From contig CM035235.1 in NCBI GenBank assembly GCA_020226215.1, forward strand, positions 48,575,511 through 48,639,510: DNA of 64,000 nucleotides, read 5' to 3'. A program made the translations under genes and the position numbers. The notes beneath the pieces were generated by a model. The model was given only the letters and a program-made list of their open reading frames with translations, had not been told where the DNA came from and did no database searches. Positions 48,391-61,264 of this stretch are shown here, in pieces (the stretch's first letter is position 1; every line of letters begins with the position of its first letter). The DNA comes from Sindora glabra (Eukaryota; Streptophyta; Magnoliopsida; Fabales; Fabaceae).

Positions 48391-50178
48391 TATGAAAGTA
48401 AATTTCAAATTTTCATATTTATAAAAAATATTTATAAATTTATTTAATCATTGTATATTTAATAATAAATTTTAATTTTTATTCGATATTTAATTTCAAA
48501 TTTCATATATATATATATATATTATTGTTCTCTGAAATAACAGAGCATTTCCTCCTAATTGGAAAACATGAGAATTGTCGAACAAGAATATAGCACGTTC
48601 AGCGACTAGATGAGAAAATTTGAACATTTGAATTTTCTACGAATGATTAAATAACTAATTTTAACCAGATATTTTTGCGTCTCCTGCTTGCAATTAGAGT
48701 CAATAAAAATACTTGTACAAATGTTTGAAATCCTTCGCATCTGATCTATGAAATCCAATGACCAAAATAAACTGCTTCTCATTTTTATACACGAATCGAT
48801 ATTCAAGTATTACCTTAATTATTTATCAAAAATGTAAATAAGTTAAGTTATTTGTAAATAATTCAAAATCACTTATAAAAATTTTAATTTAGATTTAATT
48901 TTAAATGACTCAAATTCAATTATTATACGAACCAAATTTAAGGTTTATATTACTCAATTGAAATTGGTAGGAACCTAAATGAATTTAATAAATATATTTT
49001 TATTTTTATTTTATATATAAATAATATGGTACATAAAAAGTTCAATTAATAGAATCATCAATAGTTGAAGGTTTATATGAAGAAACATGATGTTTTGGTT
49101 AAAGTAATTATTTTCGTATATATTACTTTTTGCAACTTTTTAATATTTGTTACTTTTTGTTGAATAAAATTGTTGGTATTATATGATAGTTGTGCAAATT
49201 TTTTTATGAATTTGATGATTATTGAAAAATTTATATTGATAAATAAAATAATATTTAAAATTTTAGCAATGTTACAACCATAAAAAATGAAATTTAAAAT
49301 TGAGTTTTGAATGTAAATTAAAACCTATTATTAAATAAAAGATGATAAAATAAATTTATAAAATTTAATCTAATAAATAAAAATAATTCAGAACTAAATT
49401 TCAGATTGAGTTTCTAGTGCTTATAACATTTAAAAAAAAATTGGTGCCCAATCTCTAGTTTATTTAGGAAAGATGAATTTTATACATTTAAATTTGAATG
49501 AAATAACAAATTCTTCGAGTAAAGTTATAAAAACTTGTTTAAGTTCATATACATTTAAAATTCAAACTCAAATTCAAATATTTTAAATTTGTTTATAAAT
49601 TTGAATCAAATAATATATTATTGAAGTAAGCTAAAATTTAGTTTGGCACATATTTGATTCAAATTTAAATTCGAATTTGAATTAATTAGGATGAAAATAT
49701 AATTTATCTTCTTAAATTTTGATTGAATGATAAAATTGATATATGTATTTTGGAATCTTATGGTTTATTCCTAGAACTTTAACTAATTAAGTAATAAAAA
49801 TAGTATATAAACTTTAAAAATTTTATATTTCATCACCTAAACTTCAAGAAAAGATGAAATTATTAATTTTAAATTAAATTTAATTATCACGAAGGTGATT
49901 AGTCTAATGATACTAGGACATTATTTTAACTTGAAAGTTATAAATTTGATGTAAGAGGACATTTATTTATAGCTAACAAAAGGTTGGAGAACTCTTGGGA
50001 CCAAAAACCCTTTAGTGGAATATGGTGATAAGCTTGCCATTTAAGCAATAATTATGCCTCAAACCAAATATTTTAAAATAAGAAAATACTCTTATTGTAA
50101 TACCCAAAAAGGATAATCAATGTTAATTACCCTTATCATCTTTGTTTATTAATATAAAAAAAGCTTAAATTTAATGGG
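48391..50178. other. AT-rich repeat-derived DNA, no gene
   Basis: 48,840-49,030 and 49,440-49,700 carry TTGAATTTGAATT/AAATTCAAACTCAAATTC words typical of decayed hAT-like MITEs. The 66-codon minus-strand frame at 48,606 is not recognised. Confidence 0.45.
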
Positions 50179-51860
50179 TGGGGATGGCAAAAAATGTACA
50201 TATACTTAATGAGCCTTATCTAAATTAAATCCACTTTTTAATTGTTTGAGTTTAGCTATAACCATTAAATATCCAACGGGTTTTGGATTTTTTTTTTTTT
50301 AGTCTTATGTTAGACCTATTAATATGAGTTTATAAAATGTATAAATCCATTTCTTATAAATATTTAATGAATCTTATATATATATTTTTAGTATCACATC
50401 AAACATGTATGAATATCATATCATATTATATAATTAATTTATTATTATATACATTGACATCGTGATAAATTATTTAAGATAAATAATTTTAAAATATGCA
50501 AATTTTCATTAAATTATAAATATATTTTAAAATATTTATTTTATGATATTAATTTATACAATGTAAGAATATTTTATGAAAATATAAATAAATAATTAAT
50601 TACTCATAAGTTAACTTAATATAATATTTATTTCACAAAATTAATAATAATATAATCTACATTCATCCTGAAGTTAATATGAATAATATAAATGAGTGAA
50701 AATAAAAAATTAATATAATTACGAAATGCATATGATCAGGGCGGAGGGTGGAAAGTTTTCAGAGGGGGCTAGGAATTGTTAAAAGAGTTTTTACAATTAA
50801 AATCATAAATAAAGCAAGTCGAACTAAACTTGTATTTGTTCTTATTAAATTTGTAAAATTTAAGTTCAAATTAAACTATGACACAAATTTAATTGAACTT
50901 AAATAAATTTTAATAAATTTAATGATTATTGTTAACAAATAACAATTAAAAATATGGCAATAAACTTTATTGTCACATTGTATCTCGGTTTTATATTTTT
51001 ATCTTGATTTCTTTCTATTTTTTTCCTCAATAAGAAAACACAATGATGCATAGAAAGTGTTTAATAATACTGAAGCATCTAACATTAGGTTTTAAGTGCC
51101 AAGTCTATTAAATAGTAAATTCACGGTGTTTGAATAATTTTTTATTTTAAATATTCAATTTTGTTAATAATTTAAAATTTTTATTAAAAATTATTGAAAT
51201 CCTATGAAATTTCAAAAATTGCCCTTGATTACGAACTTATAAATTCTATACACCATATCCTTAAATGATATGATATATTATATATATAATTATTATTTTA
51301 AAAATACATCAAATAGTGTTAAATATATTTATCTAATAAAACCTCTCTAAAATAATTGGAGGCACTAAATGTATTCAATCACAAAATGAATTTATCAAAT
51401 TTTCATTTAATTTAATATTTAATCTTAACAAATTATATAAAGAAAATTCACCCGTAAGTTTCAATCAATCCAATCAAATATTGAAATCCTCAATTAATTA
51501 TTATATTATCTTACATATTTATTTTATTTTTTAGTGGGGTTAAATCCATAAAAAAATTTACAAAATAAAATTATATATATATCTTAATATGTTTCACAAT
51601 TACATGGAGACTCTTCCTCTAGATATAATTCATAATTGTTCAATACAATTATTATCAATGAAAAAATGATTTCTTATTTTTATTAAAAAATAAAATTACT
51701 TTTTATTAGCAAGTTCAAATGAGTTCATCTTGGATCTTTTACTCAAGTTTTGTGGAATTTTTAAACAAATTTGGATCTTTAACAAGTTCAAAATAGTAAG
51801 TCCCCAGATCTAGTTAAGTTCAGATCAAATCTATCTATACTCAATTTGTTGTTATCCCTA
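50179..51860. mobile_element. Possible hAT-like element (weak ends)
   Basis: The left end TGGGGATGGCAAAAAA and the inverted right end TAGGGATAACAACAAA agree at 12 of 16 positions, and three of the four mismatches are A/G transitions. Both resemble hAT termini. No transposase is readable and the flanking 8-mers do not match. A GC-richer patch (GGGCGGAGGGTGG, 50,741) lies inside. Confidence 0.3.
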
Positions 51861-52616
51861 CTAACAATGATCATTGTTGACTTTGATTATTTTATCAATA
51901 CATGAGGCAAGTTACTTAGAAATTATGAATGTGTTATGATTGTTGTTGAAACATAAGAAATACATGAAGTTAAAGTTTGATCCACTTATATTTAAAAGGA
52001 ATTTTTTCTTTTTTTTCCCCCTAAAAGGTATCTAGAGTTCTTATTTAGTAAAGTTTGATGAATTCTATCAAATTTATATATTTGAAAATTGAATTGTTTG
52101 ACTAACATAATGAAGAAATTTTATAAAATTTTTAGTTTAACTTGTTCCTATAAATTATTATTTAAAATATTAATGTATAAATGATAATTTTGATTTGGTG
52201 GATACATAATGAATTTGGTGTCTAATATTTGATTTGTTTTATACATTTTTTAAATGTTGAGCAAATTGGTTTATATATAAATGAAGTACTTGGAAAAAAG
52301 CTTTATTATAAATTTTAAAAGTGATTTTAAACTTTAATCTCTCAGCTCCTTTACAATTTTTTGGAGAATTTATCATCAAACTTGAATTTTTTTCTTCTAT
52401 CAGTTTAACATGGTAAAAATGTAAAAGTTAATAGACATTACTATTAGACTGAATAAAAAACTAATAGTTTTACTTTTTTTTTAATTTAAGAGGTAAAGTG
52501 TAAGAATTTAAAATTCACATACTATTTTTATTCAACCAAAATTTAATAAGATAGAGCGTAAGACTTTATAATTCTTGGACCATTATCATCATTCAATTAA
52601 AAAAGGATATATTGTA
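51861..52616. other. AT-rich DNA, nothing recognised
   Basis: No coding region, RNA gene or clear repeat supported. Confidence 0.5.
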
Positions 52617-52920
52617 CACTACAACAATTTTTACTTACGACAACATTAAAATTAGCAATAATTAAAAATTGTTGCCTAAAATTTAAATAGATAACATTTT
52701 TAGAATATTGCATTTTGAATTTGATTTAGGCAACACTTTTCAAGCAACATTAATAAAATTGTTGCCTAATAGAGAATAGGCAATACTTAAATAATTGTTA
52801 CTAGATAAAATTGTTGCCTACTATAAAATTGGCAACACTTAATTGATGTTGTTGAATTATTATTTATAAACGACATATAAATTGTTGCTTGATAAGCAAC
52901 ATTTTTTTTGTGTTATCTTT
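52617..52920 (+). repeat. Left subterminal array of TTGTTGCCTA motifs
   Basis: AATTGTTGCCTAA (near 52,668, 52,758 and 52,810), TAGGCAACAC and TAGGCAATAC alternate in both orientations, giving hairpin-capable pairs. Such motif-dense ends are the transposase-binding regions of CACTA elements. Confidence 0.7.
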
Positions 52921-54032
52921 ATAAACTATTTTAGACAATAACAATTATATCTTATAGTATATGAAATATCTTTTAAATTATAAAATTGTACTTTTATTTT
53001 TTTCAAAAAATGTAGTTTCAAAATAAATTCAAATTATATTTCTCCAAAAGTTTGATTTAAAAATATTATTATATTTTAATGAAAATTTATTTTTTTTAGT
53101 TTCTTTAATTTTAATTCTAAATTATATACTTCTACTAAAATTGAATTAAAATAATTTTTTATAATATATTGATCCATTTTTTTCACTTCAGCATAACTAT
53201 ATTTTAAAAAAGATTCATTTTCCTCATTTCATCTCAATAAGTTCTATCTTCATCTTGCATTAAGCTTTTGCCTTTTCATCTCTGTGCAAGTAAAGAGAAT
53301 TCCATCTTTTTTTATTGAGAAATAGGAGTTTAGGGCATGAAATCTCTCAGAATAATACAGCTCCCACTATGGTAATTATTTTTCTCTTAATTTGTTCTAT
53401 TTATTTCATCATGCTCAGATGCATTTTATGATAGAAATGAAGAAATCTTCCATTAACTTGTTTTATTACTTTATTCAATTGTAATCATGCCTTGTTTGTC
53501 TCATTGCTTTATTCTCATTTACTTCCATCTTACTCTATCTAGTCTATTATAAAAGTGAAGGATAGGGATTTTGGATTCTCATCTTGAAAAGGTCAGGAAA
53601 ATTTTTTTGTGCTTCAAATTTAATAATATGGGTGCACTCACCTTCATATATAATGGAGTTTAGCAACTCAAATCAAGCTATTGTCTTGTTGGTGCACTTG
53701 GAGCTAGAATAAAATAGCATTGCTACTGCAAATGGCATTGGCTACTACTAGTTGCTTTGTTGCAATATAGATGTTTTGTGGTATTTATCTAATTAGTATA
53801 ATCATGGAGTTTGTAAGCTACCACATTTAGTATGTTAAGGAAATATGACTAAGAGATGTTAATGTGAACCATTTTTAATGGTTCTTTAGTCCTCGATGAT
53901 TTACAAAACTAATCTTCCTTCTATTTTGTAAAGCTTGATGCTATTAGCCAAGATTAATGTGTCAATACAGTGATGTAGATAGAGATATAGCCAGTAAAAG
54001 CTTCTTGTCATTTTGCTTTTGACATAGGTTGA
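52921..54032. other. Interior of the CACTA-like element before the copia insertion
   Basis: An exon-like start ATGAAATCTCTCAGAAT at 53,337 runs to a possible donor ATG|GTAATT at 53,371. No protein family is recognised. Confidence 0.3.
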
Positions 54033-54259
54033 TGTTGGAATCATTAATAATTATTTTGTAAAGAATTATTAGGATTTGATTAGATTTAGTTGTATTTTTC
54101 TTTTTTATTCTATATAGATTTGATTTCCTCTATTAGGATAGATTTATTACTTAAAATACAGATTTTTTAGGTAATTAGTTATAAACATACGTCTATATAT
54201 TGTAAACTCTGATTGTATAGAAAATATGCAAAAATATTATTTAGCTTTCTTCTTTTTCA
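54033..54259 (+). repeat. 5' LTR of the copia element
   Basis: Begins TGTTGGAATCATTAATAA and ends CTTCTTTTTCA (227 bp). Confidence 0.9.
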
Positions 54260-54262
54260 AGT

Positions 54263-54274
54263 TGGTATCAGAGC
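54263..54274 (+). other. Primer binding site (initiator Met tRNA)
   Basis: TGGTATCAGAGC, complementary to the 3' end of plant initiator methionine tRNA, starts three bases after the 5' LTR. Confidence 0.92.
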
Positions 54275-54389
54275 TCCCAATCCTGAGAGACTCTAGCTTC
54301 CATAAGAAAACTCTTGCTCCTTTGCCTTCTTTTTGACAGCCACCTTCATTACAACTTCTCTACCAACCACTGTCAAACCTAACTGTGAT

Positions 54390-55240
54390 AGGGAATGAGA
54401 CTTTTACCTCTTCGTCTAGCTTAGTCACTCAACCCAATTCTATGACACTTTTAAATCCTAATGATCTTCCTATTTTGCATCCTACCTATCACCTTAATAG
54501 GAAGAATTACCTACAATGAGCCCAAATTATTCGCACACCTTTAAAGGACGTTAAAAACTAAATCACATTGAAGGGACTGCACCTGAAAAGGGTGACTCGC
54601 ACTTCGAATCATAGGATAATGAAGATTCTCTTATCATAACTTGGTTTTGGAACTCTATGGTTCTTGAAATCAATAAGAACTGCAAGTTCCTTCCTTCTGC
54701 TTGAGAAATTTAGAACAACCTTCATCAGACTTTCTCCATGAAATAAGATATTGCCACATGTCATAAATTAACAACAAAGATATTTACCACCAAACAAAGA
54801 TTACTTTCAATCATAGAATTCTATAGGATCCTCAATAGGTTATGGATTGAGCTGGATCAATACCAAAACCTGAAGCTAGAGTGTAGTAAGGATACTACAA
54901 CCTTGGCCAATTTTATTGAAAGAGATCGCATATTTGAATTCCTCTTAGGTTTGAATCCTGAGTATAACCTTATTTAAGTTCAAATTTTAAGAAAGGAGAA
55001 ATTACCTTCAATTTCTGAAGTGTTTTACATTACTCGTGGAGAGGAAAGCTGCCAAGTAGTCATGTTGGATGAAAAAATCATTGATGGATCAGCTTTGGCA
55101 ATTGGGAAAATCTCTAAACAAGAATCCTCCAAGCATAATTGAGAGAGTTACTGGTGTTCCTATTATAAAAAACTTAGGCATACCAAAGAGAATTGCTTTG
55201 GTGGATTCAAAGGTATTCAACATGGCTAAGCCAATCAGGT
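54390..55240 (+). pseudogene. copia gag pseudogene
   Basis: Gag-like reading begins with NPNDLPILHPTYHLNRKNYL, the usual copia gag N-terminal style, then is broken by stops (for example TGG to TGA directly after YLQ). The CCHC zinc knuckle at 55,152-55,193 reads CSYYKKLRHTKENC, with the second cysteine replaced by tyrosine. Gag would form the retrotransposon particle and bind its RNA. Confidence 0.8.
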
Positions 55241-55370
55241 AACTTCTGATTCAATAAGTATTACTGTATCAACGGAAGAAAAGGTTCCTGCTCTTAATAA
55301 AACTGAATTAGAGAGATTACGTGTATTCATTGATTCACTTAGTAAGCCTCCTACAAATTGTGCTCTTATA

Positions 55371-55580
55371 ATGATTGGTATAAATCCTAGTCCCCTATCT
55401 TTTAATGCTCTTAGTACTAAATCTCATAATCAATGGATTATTAACTCTAGTGCTACTAACCACATAACCTCCCATGTCTCTCAATTTTTATCTTATCACC
55501 TTTCTTTTGGTAAGCATCACATAACTGTAGCTAATGGATCTTATATCTCCACTGGTAGAATTGGTAATATTATACTTTAG
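55371..55580 (+). pseudogene. copia protease remnant
   Basis: A 69-codon open piece contains WIINSSATNHIT, the copia protease region normally WxxDSGAxxHxT. The catalytic aspartate is asparagine and the following glycine is serine, both single G-to-A changes, so the site is dead even where the frame is open. VANGSYISTGRIGNI follows as expected. Confidence 0.88.
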
Positions 55581-55849
55581 CCTTCCCTACACTTAAACAA
55601 TGTGCTTCATGTCCCCAATCTTTCTAATAACCTTATTTCCATTCATAAACTGACCAAAAACTTAAATTATGTAGTAATTTTCTTTCATTTTCATTATGTT
55701 TTTCAGAACCTTGCCACAGGGAAGATGATTGGAGTTGCTAAAGAATAGGAAGGGCTGTATTATCTCCAAAACACTAAAAATAATAGTAGTACTGGTCAGA
55801 AGTTATTACATTCCTGCCACAAGACTCAATCTAAGTTCATTGATTCCTA

Positions 55850-56740
55850 AATTTGGCTTCAACATACGTGTCTTCGGCATCCTTTTTTTTTATCTTACTT
55901 AAGTTTTTATTTCTATCTTTATTTTTAAATAAATCTATAGAATCATTTTAGTGTGATGTTTATGAGTTTTCTAAAAATAATCGTACCACTTTTTCTCTTA
56001 GTTCTAATAAAAGTCTTGAACGTTTTGATCTAATTCATTTTGATGTATGGAGACTAGCACCTATTTCTAATATTTCTAGCACTAAATGGTTTGTTTATTT
56101 ATTAATAACTATACTCGAGTAACATGGTTGTTTCTCATGAAAGATAAATCAAAAGTATTCTAATTATTTATCCAATTTTATCACATGATTCAAACTCAGT
56201 TTAGAAAATCAATTAAACGTTTACATTTAGACAATGGAAGGGAGTATGTCAATTAAAAGTTTTCAAAATTTCTCAAAGAAAATGGCATTATTCATGAGCT
56301 TACATATGTAGATACTTCTTAACAAAATGAAGTTGCTGAGAGAAAAAATTACCATTTGCTTGAGATCACTAGAGCTCTCTTATTCTAAACATTTGTTCCT
56401 AATCCTATTAGAGGGAAGCAATTTTAACTGGTGCCTATTTGATAAATAGGTTACCTTCTCGTATTTTGAACAGTGTTAGTCCCATACAACATATGACAGC
56501 TTTCTATCCCTCTGTCCCCATTATGAAAAGTCTATAATTTCATGTATTCGATTGTGTTGCATTTATCCATATACACAAGCAACATCGTGGCACACTTGAT
56601 CCTCATGTAATTAAATATATCTTTGTAGGGTATGCTTCTAACAAGAAAAAGTACAAATATTATCATCCTCCAAGTTGTTATTTCTTTGTTTCTATGGATG
56701 TCACCTTCCATGAATCTAAGTCTTTTTTTAGTCCTCAAAA
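55850..56740 (+). pseudogene. copia integrase remnant
   Basis: GAG pre-integrase-like CLRHP (from RLGHP) appears near 55,870. The rve core follows: LERFDLIHFDVW (56,015), HLDNGREYVN (56,225) with the middle catalytic Asp kept, and AERKNYHLLEITRAL (about 56,335) after a stop where QQN is expected. Many stops make it non-functional. Confidence 0.85.
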
Positions 56741-57169
56741 GGAGGAAATTTTAGAAAATGAATTTCTTTTTCTTGAATCCTTTACATTTCCCTTATTGTC
56801 GTCAAATACATTGGAATTAATAACTTCTAAACTAGTGAAGGCCAAAGTCGGTCCACTAATATTGGTATACTAGAGATAGAGAAAAACTAAATTAATTTAA
56901 CAGCAACTCTAACTGCCTGCACCCAAGGTAATTGATGAAACTTTAGATACTCATATTTCTAAATTAAATGCTTTTTTGAATAATAATGACCCTAACCAAG
57001 TCTACTTACCAATTGCTTTGAGAAAAGGAAAAAGATCATGTACTAGGTATCCTATATCCTAAGTTATTTCTTCTAAACATATTTCCTCACAGTATAAAAG
57101 TTTCATTTCAGCCATTGACTCTATCAAAATTCTAACATCAATACAAGAAGCTTTAAAGGATAAAAATTA

Positions 57170-57660
57170 GGTTCAAGCCATGAATGAGGAGATGAGCACA
57201 TTGGAGAAGAACGAAACATAAGAAATTGTTAAGAAACCAAGAGAAAAAAGACCAGTAAGGTGTAGATGGATATATACCTTGAAACATAGGTTTGATGGAA
57301 CACTAGAAAGATTTAAAGTAAGGCTGGTTGCAAAAGGATACACCTAAACTTAAGGAATTGACTCTGAAGGAACATTTGCTTTCATAGCAAAAATGAATAC
57401 TATTAGAATTATACTCTTTCTTACTGCTTACTATGGATGGGAACTACACCAACTTGATATTAAAAATGCATTCCTTAATGGAGACTTGGAAGAGGAAGTT
57501 TACATGGAGATTCCACCTGGATATGACCACATTAATGGAGAAAATAAAGCGTATAGGTTAAAAAAGGCTCTATATGGATTAAAGCAATCTCTTCATGTTT
57601 GGTTTAGAAAATTGACAAGGGCAATGATCTCCATGGGATACAAATAGAGCTAAGGTGATC
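57170..57660 (+). pseudogene. copia reverse transcriptase remnant
   Basis: AMNEEMSTLEKNET, a stop where Trp is expected, and EIVKKPREKRPVRCRWIY begin the domain. The longest open piece (57,393-57,647) has HQLDIKNAFLNGDLEEEVYM and AYRLKKALYGLKQSLHVWF, both diagnostic of Ty1/copia reverse transcriptase. The region of the YxDD catalytic box after GYK is deleted or scrambled. Confidence 0.93.
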
Positions 57661-57699
57661 ATACTCTCTTCTTCAAATACTCACGAAGGAGAAATTAGC

Positions 57700-58590
57700 A
57701 ACCTAATTTGAAATAAGGGATTTTGGAAGATTCAAGTACTTCTTTGGAATTGAAGTTGCTTACTCTAACTAGGGTATTTTTATTTTCTAAAGGAAATATA
57801 TTCTTAATCTCCTTTAAGAAACTAGAAAGCTAAGGTGTAGAACTACTAGTGTACCAATTGAACAGAATCATAGAATTGGAAGTAATGAGAGAAGTCGTAA
57901 AGTTGATAAAACTCAGTATCAAAAGTTAGTGAGAAAATTAATTTACTTAGCACATACTAGACTAGATATAGCATATATTATCAGTGTTGTTAGTCAATTC
58001 ATGCATGACCCAAGGGAGTAACATTTGTAGGCAGTAAACGAAATCCTGCATTACTTAAAACCCCACACCCAAAAGAGGAGTTTTGTTCAAAAGGGATGAA
58101 AATTCATCCATCAACATCTATATAAATGTTAATTATGTTGGATCGATCATTGATAGGAGGTTAACATCTGGCTATTGTATGTTTCTAGGTGAAAACCTTG
58201 TAACATGGAGGAGTAAAAAGCAAAATGTAGTTACATGGTTAAGTGCAAAAGCTGAATTTCGAGCTATGGCTTAAAGAATTTATAAGTTGCTATGGATGAA
58301 GATTATACTAAATGATTTTAGAATAAAGTATGAAGTCCCAATGAAATTTTTCTATGATAATAAATTAGCCATTAGTATTGCTCATGATCCGGTTTAACAT
58401 GATAGAACTAAACACATAGAGATAGACTGACACTTTTTCAAAAAAAAACTAGATAGTGGGTTGATCACCACAGCTTATATCCTTTTTGAACACCAACTAG
58501 CAGATGTTCTAACCAAGGGACTTCCTACAAAGAAATTTCAGGATCTTACAAGCAAGCTGAGAATGATAGATATTCACTCACCATCTTTAG
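57700..58590 (+). pseudogene. copia RT C-terminus and RNase H remnant
   Basis: FGRFKYFFGIEVA near 57,725 is the RT thumb side. The RNase H part at 58,083-58,274 reads VGSIIDRRLTSGYCMFLGEN then LVTWRSKKQNVVTWLSAKAE. The C-terminal HQLADVLTKGLPTKKFQD and LRMIDIHSPSLGGVLE lie at 58,490-58,610. Stops separate the pieces. Confidence 0.92.
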
Positions 58591-58596
58591 GAGGAG
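58589..58596 (+). other. Polypurine tract
   Basis: AGGAGGAG lies immediately before the 3' LTR and would prime plus-strand synthesis. Confidence 0.8.
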
Positions 58597-58863
58597 TGTT
58601 GGAATCATTAATAATTATTCTATATAGAATTATTAAAATTTGATAGTAGATTCGATCAGGATTTGATTGTATTAAGATTTGATCAGATTTGATTGTATTT
58701 TTATTTTTTATTCTGTATAGATTTGATTTCTTCTATTAAGATAGATTTATTACTTAAAATATAGATTCTTTTAGGTAATTAGTCATAAACATAGGTTTAT
58801 ATATTGTAAATCTTGAATGTATAGAAAATATACAGAAATATTATTCAGCTTTATTCTTTTTCA
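58597..58863 (+). repeat. 3' LTR of the copia element
   Basis: Begins TGTTGGAATCATTAATAA and ends ATTCTTTTTCA (267 bp). It is longer than the 5' LTR by about 40 bp because of a duplicated GATTTGATTGTATT-type segment near 58,650-58,700. Confidence 0.9.
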
Positions 58864-60330
58864 AATGTTAATACTTGGCTGCTTTACTTAGATATGTTTA
58901 AAATAATCTTCATTCTTCATTAATCAAATCAGTTTTTCTACTTGTCCATTAAAAACATAAATAATTTATAATTCACTTTATTTAGAATCTATTTTCAAAT
59001 ATATTTTAATCTTATGATTCTAAACACTGTAAGCCAGAGAACCTAGTTTAGATATTAATAATCTAGTTTGTTAGTTTTTCTTAGGTATAGATTGATATTG
59101 TGAAGTATTGCTTTCAACCATTTGCATTTGGATCCTCTGTCATATTAAATGCAGAGGAAATTATGGTCTAGCTTGTTTGTAATCTATATTCTTATTAAGT
59201 GCTTGTGATAAGCATTATCCCATATTATTGTTTATAATCTATTTAAGCACTTAAAACACTTAGGACCTAATTTCCTTTCATTAAATTAATTAATTATTTA
59301 ATTATCCAAATTTATACTTCTAACTTTACCTATACTTTTGCTACTTAAACTATTTGTATTTCATTATTCAAAGAAGGCAACAACTGAAGGTTTTGGATAA
59401 ACTGAACTCTGTAGTTAGCCAAGTATATTTTATGGCATCAATGTTTAAATTGAATAGAATCATTTCTTTTATTTTTAAGATATTTATGCTTGGTTCTTAA
59501 GTGAAGTATGTTTCTCTGAAGTCTAAATGGAAGTGTTAGTTTGGTGTTAAACTATACCATATTTATCTTAGTCTTATAGTCTATTATTGATTTGATTAGT
59601 TATAATGTAAAATATGTTATAAATCTTTATAGATTGGTTGACAAATTACCTTAGTTAGGTTGCCATTTGAATTGGCAGTGATATAATGAGATAGCAAGTT
59701 AGTGTAAGGTTTGGTATCAACAATCTCATTTAGGATCAATGCCTGCTATAGGATTACCTACTAGATTTCTCACAGTATCCATTCCACTTTGCAAACTCAT
59801 CAACCCAACCTCTTCGAACTCCCTTATTGTGAATGAAAGTTAGAGGGAAGTAATCATTGGTTTCCATTTCCAACCTTATTGTGTTTTTAATGTCATTAAA
59901 ATTAATAATTTTTAATTTTGTTCTCATCATTCATTTAATCTCCTCTTTCCTTTTCCCTCATGTTGAATGAAAGCTATGGATTTGATTTTTCTAATTTGGA
60001 ACAAGTTTAGCTTACAGATAAGCCAGAGTTATACAAAAGCATAAATTCGAACAAAGTTCATATTTCTTTATACATGTGAGATTGACAACTTCTTATTTTT
60101 TTTATTAGTTGATATCATGATATAAGTTAATACAATTTTTATAGATCTTTTTACCTTCAAATTACAAGATGCATCCTCCTGTACTACTAGGCAAGAATTA
60201 ATTAAATTCTCATTTTTTAATTTGATAATTTTGATATATACTCATTGTATTCTATTTCAAATCAAATATAAAGAACTACAATTTAACCTGCATGATACAT
60301 GGAACTGGAGCATCTTTTTAACTTAAATAT

Positions 60331-60364
<34 letters not shown>

Positions 60365-61264
60365 ATAAGGATACTAAGAACTAAGAAAATAAAGCTTCTA
60401 TTATGAGAAAAATAAGAAATAAAAATTATAAAATGTTATATTCTGTTTCCAATCAAATACAGAGAACTGGGGCATTTTTACATCTAGCATTTGTTGCAAT
60501 GTCTTAATCAATATAAGGATACTAAAGACACAACATCTTTCAATAGTATAACCTTTTGTTAACTTCTTTGCTTTAGTTGTAAAAGGTCTTGACTTCCCAA
60601 CTCATAAAACTCATTCTTGATTTTTTTTGTTCTTCAACCTACCTAACATCTCAATATTGAATTTTTCACTTTTATAATATACAAAGACTCACAAAGAGGT
60701 AGTTTTGGCCTCTTTAGGTTTGGCTATAGTCCTTCCAATGATTGTTCAAAAATCTAAGCTTTGAGTTCTATTCTTCCTTGGTTAAGAATTCTAATATTTA
60801 CACTTATTTGGGGATGTATACAATTGAGAGGATATGACGAGTGAGATTGAGTTTATACTTATTCTTAAATTTATTCTTTGATATTTGCTTATATATGCTT
60901 GCTCTGAGGTTTATGCTCCGTGCTCTTTTCTATTTTTTTTCTTCAAATATCTATTACAAGATCATTATATGTTGCATTGCAACCTTTCTTTATTTCATAA
61001 TTTCGTGATATGTGAGAATTCTAAATGGGGATGATTGTTGCTTATACATGGGCAATTCTTATTTATTTAAGAGCTTTTTTATATTTGTATCAATATAAGA
61101 CTTTAATCATTATAAGTACTATTATATTCCTTTACTTGATTTTTTTTCATTCTTTCATCTCCAATCCATCCTAAAATTTCTAATTTTAAGTCTTTTTAAC
61201 TTTTTAATCTTCAGTTGAGTATAAGAAGTAATTTCTTCTTTTTGCATAAATTATCTCTTTTCAG
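58864..61264. other. Interior of the CACTA-like element after the copia
   Basis: A short exon-like frame QQLKVLDKLNSVVSQ (near 59,377-59,425) is followed by GTATAT. A (TA)n microsatellite lies at 60,327-60,367. The rest shows no coding region I recognise. Confidence 0.35.
60327..60367. repeat. (TA)n microsatellite with TATAC interruptions
   Basis: Alternating TA with two C interruptions. Confidence 0.95.

Larger units (their letters stand above)
54033..58863 (+). mobile_element. Degenerate Ty1/copia LTR retrotransposon
   Basis: It has a 5' LTR, a tRNA-iMet primer binding site, gag, protease, integrase, reverse transcriptase and RNase H remnants in copia order on the plus strand, a purine tract and a 3' LTR. 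All coding parts carry stops or frameshifts. The LTRs are alignable but differ at roughly a tenth of positions by eye and by a 40-bp indel, so the insertion is old. The 5-bp flanks (GTTGA and AATGT) do not match, leaving the target duplication unresolved. Confidence 0.92.

Noticed and set aside
50741..50790. GC-rich patch GGGCGGAGGGTGG as a separate mobile element end
   Set aside because: Resembles a common plant repeat start, but no second terminus or target duplication was found.
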